Part shown: one piece after another, positions 18,281 through 21,996 of the stretch
Position numbering within the stretch: position 1 is the stretch's first letter
Layout of the letters: each line of letters starts with the position of its first letter
Notes under the pieces: generated by a model
Seen by the model: only the letters and a program-made list of their open reading frames with translations
Databases searched by the model: none
What the model was told of the DNA's origin: nothing
Translations under genes and position numbers: made by a program
Assembly (NCBI GenBank): GCA_002469605.1
Contig: DKMV01000065.1
Location: 1 to 21,996 of the forward strand
Reading direction: 5' to 3'
DNA length: 21,996 bases
From: Leclercia sp. UBA7405
GTDB lineage: Bacteria > Pseudomonadota > Gammaproteobacteria > Enterobacterales > Enterobacteriaceae

Positions 18281-19310
18281 AGTCACCCGAAGTGTTGATA
18301 AGTTCCCTGACAACACTGGTGGCAAAGCTGCCTGCCGGCAGCCAGAATCGTAACTCGAGGGTTACGTCATCCCACCAGTTCCAGTTCAGCTGTTGCGGAT
18401 AGAGCAGCATCGCCCGGCGTGCCGCTTCGACCTTTTCCCGCACCAGCAAAGATTGTAATTCCGTAGCGTTGGCAACGGCCGCCTGCTCCGCACAGAGCGC
18501 GTCACCCGCACTTCCCCACTCTCCGGTACCCGGGAGAGGGGCGGTGATCATCAGCGTTTTGTTAGCGACGCGCGCCTGCAGGTCGGCCATCTCGTCGCTT
18601 GTTGCCACGAACCAGCTGCCGCGTCCCGCTAATTGTAGCGCATCGCCGACAACAACTTGATTCGCGTCCGGTTTTTTCAGACGTTCGCTGACAATCTGAT
18701 TAAACAACGCGCTGCGGGCCGCCGACAACCAAAAACTGCGTTTATTCCTGTCGCGCACCGGCGCGTTGCTCTGCGCCCAGCGCAGCGCCCCCTGCAGGTT
18801 GCTGCCGCCAATACCAAAACGCTGGGCGCCAAAGTAGTTAGGCACCCCCTGCTCGTTGATGGCGGTGAGGCGCTTTTCTACCTCGTCACGGTGGCTCACT
18901 TCCCGCAGTACCAGGGTAAAGGCGTTGCCCTTCAGGGCCCCCAGACGCAACTTGCGCTTATGGCGGGCATACTCCAGCACCTGGCACCCCTCCAGTCGGA
19001 ACTGGCTCAGGTCCGGCATCGCGTTGCCCGGCATCCGGGCGCACAGCCACTGCTCGGTGACCGCATGTTTATCTTTTTGCCCGGCGAAGCTCACTTCGCG
19101 CGCGTGGATTTTAAGGTATTTTGCCAGCGCTTCTGCCACAAAACGGGTGTTGCAGCCGTTTTTCAGAATGCGTACCAGAATGTGCTCGCCTTCCCCGTCC
19201 GGTTCAAAGCCCAAATCTTCCACCACCACGAAATCTTCCGGGTTGGCTTTCAGCACGCCGGTACTTTGCGGCTTACCGTGCAGATAAGTGAGGTCGTCGA
19301 ATCCGGTCAT
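18261..19310 (-). CDS. truD: tRNA pseudouridine(13) synthase TruD
   Basis: Pseudouridine synthase of 349 aa that isomerises U13 of tRNA-Glu. The catalytic aspartate is Asp80 in the family motif [14 protein letters not shown] (76-88 region). The NYFGAQRFG motif (about 155-163) leads into the TruD insertion domain, and the C-terminal region returns to the synthase fold ([24 protein letters not shown], cited from WWDD to GSFATS). It overlaps ispF by 4 nt (ATGA at 19307-19310) and surE by 20 nt, consistent with one polycistronic unit. Confidence 0.97.
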
Positions 19311-19786
19311 TTGGCCGCCTTCACCAGCAACGCCACCGCTTCACAGGCGATGCCTTCACCGCGCCCGGTAAAGCCCAGCTTCTCGGTGGTGGTGGCTTTG
19401 ACGTTGACGTCGTCCATGTGGCAGCCGAGATCTTCGGCAATAAAGACGCGCATCTGCGGAATGTGCGGCAACATTTTGGGCGCCTGAGCGATGATGGTCA
19501 CGTCGACGTTGCCAAGCGTATAGCCTTTGGCCTGAATACGGCGCCAGGCTTCACGCAGCAGCTCGCGGCTGTCGGCCCCCTTGAAGGCAGGATCCGTATC
19601 CGGGAACAGCTTGCCGATATCCCCCAGCGCCGCGGCGCCCAGCAGGGCGTCGGTTAAGGCATGCAGGGCAACGTCGCCATCAGAATGGGCCAGCAGACCT
19701 TTTTCATAAGGGATGCGCACCCCGCCAATGATAATTGGGCCAGCGCCGCCAAAGGCGTGTACGTCAAAACCATGTCCAATTCGCAT
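19307..19786 (-). CDS. ispF: 2-C-methyl-D-erythritol 2,4-cyclodiphosphate synthase IspF
   Basis: MEP-pathway enzyme of 159 aa, the usual length, converting CDP-ME 2-phosphate to MEcPP with release of CMP on the route to IPP and DMAPP. The zinc ligands are visible: Asp8 and His10 in [10 protein letters not shown], and His42 in DVALHALTD. The [18 protein letters not shown]-terminal block (from TEKLGF to GIACEA) is the family signature that binds the cytidine. The ATG shares its first base with the ispD stop (TAATG at 19784-19788), giving tight coupling with the enzyme two steps earlier. Confidence 0.98.
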   Translation of the reverse strand: MRIGHGFDVHAFGGAGPIIIGGVRIPYEKGLLAHSDGDVALHALTDALLGAAALGDIGKLFPDTDPAFKGADSRELLREAWRRIQAKGYTLGNVDVTIIAQAPKMLPHIPQMRVFIAEDLGCHMDDVNVKATTTEKLGFTGRGEGIACEAVALLVKAAK

Positions 19787-20496
19787 TATGCCTTCTCCTG
19801 ATGGGTCAAACGGGTAAGATAAAATTCTGCCAGCTGTAAATCTTCCGGGCGCGTCACTTTTATATTATCAGCGCGCCCTTCAACCAGCTGGGGATGAAAA
19901 CCGCAATACTCCAGCGCCGAGGCTTCATCGGTGATGGTCGCCCCCTCGTTAAGGGCGCGCGTTAAGCAGTCGTGGAGCAGTTCGCGGGGGAAAAATTGCG
20001 GGGTCAACGCGTGCCACAGATCGACGCGTTCAACGGTATGGGCGATCGCCTGCAGGCCAGGCTCGGCGCGTTTCATGGTGTCGCGCACCGGCGAGGCCAG
20101 AATGCCCCCTACCCGGCTGGTGTCGCTAATGGCCAGCAGCCGCGACAGGTCATCCTGGTGCAGGCAGGGGCGCGCAGCGTCGTGAACCAGCACCCAGGGC
20201 GCGTTACCCGCCGCCTGAATACCGGCCAGCACCGAGTCGGCGCGCTCGGCGCCGCCATCGACCACGGTAATGTTCGGGTGGTTTGCCAGCGGCAGCGCGG
20301 CAAAGCGCGCATCGCCCGGGCTGATGGCAATAACCACGTGCGTCACCCTGGGGTGCGCCAGCAGCGCCGCCACCGAGTGCTCGAGAATGGTTTTATCGCC
20401 AATAGAGAGATACTGCTTAGGGCACTCTGTCTGCATGCGGCGGCCGAATCCGGCGGCCGGCACAACGGCGCATACGTCCGTATAAGTTACTGCCAT
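19786..20496 (-). CDS. ispD: 2-C-methyl-D-erythritol 4-phosphate cytidylyltransferase IspD
   Basis: MEP-pathway cytidylyltransferase of 236 aa that makes CDP-ME from MEP and CTP. The nucleotide-binding motif is [11 protein letters not shown] then CPKQYL (about residues 11-31). The [11 protein letters not shown] segment (about 103-113) carries the metal-coordinating aspartate, and [10 protein letters not shown] contacts the substrate. It lies 18 nt downstream of ftsB, indicating cotranscription, and overlaps ispF by one base. Confidence 0.98.
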   Translation of the reverse strand: MAVTYTDVCAVVPAAGFGRRMQTECPKQYLSIGDKTILEHSVAALLAHPRVTHVVIAISPGDARFAALPLANHPNITVVDGGAERADSVLAGIQAAGNAPWVLVHDAARPCLHQDDLSRLLAISDTSRVGGILASPVRDTMKRAEPGLQAIAHTVERVDLWHALTPQFFPRELLHDCLTRALNEGATITDEASALEYCGFHPQLVEGRADNIKVTRPEDLQLAEFYLTRLTHQEKA

Positions 20497-20514
20497 GTCG
20501 TAATCCTGGGCTGA

Positions 20515-20826
20515 TTATCGATTGTTTTGTACTGAGCCCTGGTTGCGTTTAGACGCATCCGGCACCAGACGATAAAAGGTTTCGCCCGGCTTAGTCATGC
20601 TAAGTTCATTGCGCGCGCGCTCTTCAATCGCTTCCTGGCCGCCATTGAGGTCGTCAATTTCGGCAAAAAGCTGATCGTTGCGCGCTTTAAGTTTGGCGTT
20701 TGTCGCCTGCTGTGCCGTCACGTCATCGCTGACGCGACTATAGTCGTGAAGGCCGTTCTTACCGAACCACAGCGAATACTGAAGCCAGACCAGCAAAGCC
20801 AGCAACAGCAGCGTAAGTTTACCCAT
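20515..20826 (-). CDS. ftsB: Cell division protein FtsB
   Basis: Bitopic inner-membrane divisome protein of 103 aa that forms the FtsQBL complex and helps trigger septal peptidoglycan synthesis. A short cytoplasmic N-terminus is followed by one membrane helix (residues about 3-21, [18 protein letters not shown]). A periplasmic coiled coil comes next (about 30-70, with [19 protein letters not shown]), then a conserved [19 protein letters not shown] segment. A GGGGGCAGG lies directly before the ATG. ispD follows after 18 nt. The 167-bp gap to ygbE probably contains its promoter. Confidence 0.96.
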   Translation of the reverse strand: MGKLTLLLLALLVWLQYSLWFGKNGLHDYSRVSDDVTAQQATNAKLKARNDQLFAEIDDLNGGQEAIEERARNELSMTKPGETFYRLVPDASKRNQGSVQNNR

Positions 20827-20874
20827 CCTGCCCCCTGAAAAACGGCATCATCATCCCATAACTTTCCCCACGAC

Positions 20875-20903
20875 TCTATATCGGGGCTACAGAGATGCCG
20901 CAA
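20875..20903 (-). promoter_or_regulatory. Candidate ftsB promoter
   Basis: On the minus strand TTGCGG (20898-20903) and TATAGA (20875-20880) are spaced by 17 bp, at 3/6 and 4/6 matches. It is the best pair I could see in the gap between ygbE and ftsB. Other weak pairs exist, so assignment is tentative. Confidence 0.3.
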
Positions 20904-20993
20904 CATCGCGGGCAAATGTACCACATTTTTTCCGCGGATTCGCGCCAGCACACCATTGCACATAGTTGGTTACGGTTTGAATTATGGCTGAAC

Positions 20994-21317
20994 TTATCCC
21001 ATGAGCCACAAAAATAACAGCCCGAAAAGGACGACCACAGTCACAATGGTGGTGATGGCGCTGTAGAGCAGCCTGCCATTAAGCAGAGAGTGCAGCGCAA
21101 TCCCCACGACAACCGCCACGGGCATCAGCGCCAGGAAGAAAGGCCAGGTATAGAGGAAGAAAAACAGCGTGTTACTGCCGTAGATCAGGAAGGGGATGCC
21201 CAGCGCCATCAGCCATGCGATAAAGCCGACGATCGCCCCAGGAAAAGACCAGGTCGTCTCGTCGTCTGCTGCAACCGTTTCTGACCTGGTAATAATGAAG
21301 TTTTCGCTGTTACGCAT
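20994..21317 (-). CDS. ygbE: YgbE, DUF3561 inner-membrane protein
   Basis: Small inner-membrane protein of 107 aa of unknown function, matching E. coli YgbE in length and pattern. A polar N-terminus of about 25 residues (ending DDETTWSFPGA) is followed by about three hydrophobic segments (roughly 27-47, 50-73 and 82-105). FFFLYTWPFFLALMPVAVVVG (cited FFFLYTW to VAVVVG) is the most conserved stretch. The start at 21317 follows AGGAT by 6 nt; the frame extends to 21341 but without E. coli similarity. It lies 49 nt after cysC and may be cotranscribed with the cys operon. Confidence 0.92.
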   Translation of the reverse strand: MRNSENFIITRSETVAADDETTWSFPGAIVGFIAWLMALGIPFLIYGSNTLFFFLYTWPFFLALMPVAVVVGIALHSLLNGRLLYSAITTIVTVVVLFGLLFLWLMG

Positions 21318-21366
21318 CGATAATCCTGTGCCATGACGCATCGGGAAGCCTGAGCCCGATACCGTC

Positions 21367-21972
21367 TCAGGATCTGATAATATCGCCCTCTCTCAGCAGG
21401 TCTAATAATTGACCCACTAAATTTGTTACCAATTGTTGGCCCTGCAGGTGTATTTCCGGCCTTTCTGGCGCTTCATACACCGAGTCGATACCGGTGAAGT
21501 TTTTCAGCTCCCCGGCACGCGCTTTCTTGTAAAGCCCCTTCGGATCGCGCTGCTCGCAGACTGCGAGCGGGGTATCCACAAAGACCTCGATAAAGCGCTC
21601 GTTGCCCACCCGCTCGCGCACCATCTGCCGCTCGGCGCGGTGCGGGGAGATAAAGGCGGTGAGCACCACCAGGCCGGCGTCGGCCATCAGGCTGGCAACT
21701 TCCCCTACCCGTCGAATGTTCTCTTTGCGATCCGCATCGCTAAAGCCCAGATCGCTGCACAGGCCATGGCGCACGTTGTCGCCATCCAGCAGATAGGTAC
21801 TCACGCCTGCCTGGTGCAGCGCCTCTTCCAGCGCCCCGGCAACGGTGGATTTACCGGAGCCCGAAAGCCCGGTAAACCACAGCACAACCCCACGGTGGCC
21901 GTGGAGCTGTTCGCGCTGGGCGACGGTGACCGGATGAGGATGCCAGACGACGTTCTCATCATGCTGCGCCAT
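21367..21972 (-). CDS. cysC: Adenylyl-sulfate (APS) kinase CysC
   Basis: Assimilatory sulfate activation enzyme of 201 aa that phosphorylates APS to PAPS with ATP. The Walker A P-loop is GLSGSGKS (35-42). The family motifs [16 protein letters not shown] and [10 protein letters not shown] (with the phosphorylatable serine near 109) follow, then [11 protein letters not shown]. The ATG at 21972 shares a base with the cysN stop (TAATG), and GGAGG inside the end of cysN provides its ribosome site. It belongs to cysDNC, which is activated by CysB in enteric bacteria. The promoter is outside the window. Confidence 0.98.
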   Translation of the reverse strand: MAQHDENVVWHPHPVTVAQREQLHGHRGVVLWFTGLSGSGKSTVAGALEEALHQAGVSTYLLDGDNVRHGLCSDLGFSDADRKENIRRVGEVASLMADAGLVVLTAFISPHRAERQMVRERVGNERFIEVFVDTPLAVCEQRDPKGLYKKARAGELKNFTGIDSVYEAPERPEIHLQGQQLVTNLVGQLLDLLREGDIIRS

Positions 21973-21996
21973 TACTTGCCTCCCAGCAGATCGCGC
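21972..21996 (-). CDS. cysN: Sulfate adenylyltransferase subunit 1 CysN, C-terminal end (partial)
   Basis: Only the last seven codons (RDLLGGK) and the TAA stop are in view, running off the window edge. The peptide matches the end of enteric CysN, the GTPase subunit of ATP sulfurylase. It overlaps the cysC start by one base. The identification depends mostly on the cysC neighbour. Confidence 0.85.

Noticed and set aside
18657..19487. A 276-codon open frame opposite truD and ispF
   Set aside because: It crosses two well-conserved genes on the other strand and lacks any recognisable domain.

Overview
The window is chromosomal DNA from a member of the Enterobacteriaceae. Gene content, protein similarity and the order mutS ... 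rpoS-nlpD-pcm-surE-truD-ispF-ispD-ftsB-ygbE-cysC-cysN match the E. coli/Salmonella/Klebsiella/Enterobacter backbone. Synteny and high G+C suggest an Enterobacter-, Leclercia- or Lelliottia-like organism. The genus is inferred from recall, not computed. No rRNA, tRNA, CRISPR array, insertion sequence or prophage was seen, and no gene-free stretch exceeds 300 bases.

Layout. (1) Positions 1-1290, plus strand: the 3' end of norV and all of norW (anaerobic NO reduction). (2) 1358-5510: divergent ascG (repressor) and ascFB (beta-glucoside PTS permease and 6-phospho-beta-glucosidase), with a control region containing a CRP-like site and an AscG-like operator. (3) 5608-6368: ygbA (minus) and, divergently, a short SymE-type toxin-like gene with a LexA box, a strong Shine-Dalgarno sequence and a candidate antisense promoter. 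(4) 6482-9043: mutS. (5) 9131-14554: the variable mutS-rpoS interval. It holds a UbiX/UbiD-type hydroxyarylic acid decarboxylase operon (ecdBCD, minus) with a divergent MarR regulator, then a LysR regulator divergent from an MFS transporter that is translationally coupled to an NTF2-like protein. (6) 14604-21996, minus: the conserved block from cysN (3' end only) and cysC down to rpoS.

How it fits together. norVW and ygbA are nitric-oxide responsive in E. coli. Here only ascGFB lies between them, because the hydrogenase and formate hydrogenlyase genes that flank asc in E. coli are absent. The asc block imports and hydrolyses aryl-beta-glucosides, and the ecd operon would decarboxylate hydroxybenzoates; both suit life on plant-derived aromatics. 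The lower block combines sulfate activation (cysC), isoprenoid synthesis (ispDF), division (ftsB, nlpD), tRNA modification (truD), stationary-phase protein and nucleotide maintenance (pcm, surE) and the general stress sigma factor (rpoS). The rpoS promoter and the sRNA/Hfq leader elements lie inside nlpD.

The most notable unit is the SymE-like gene at 6138-6368 next to mutS. It looks like a compact SOS-controlled type I toxin module.
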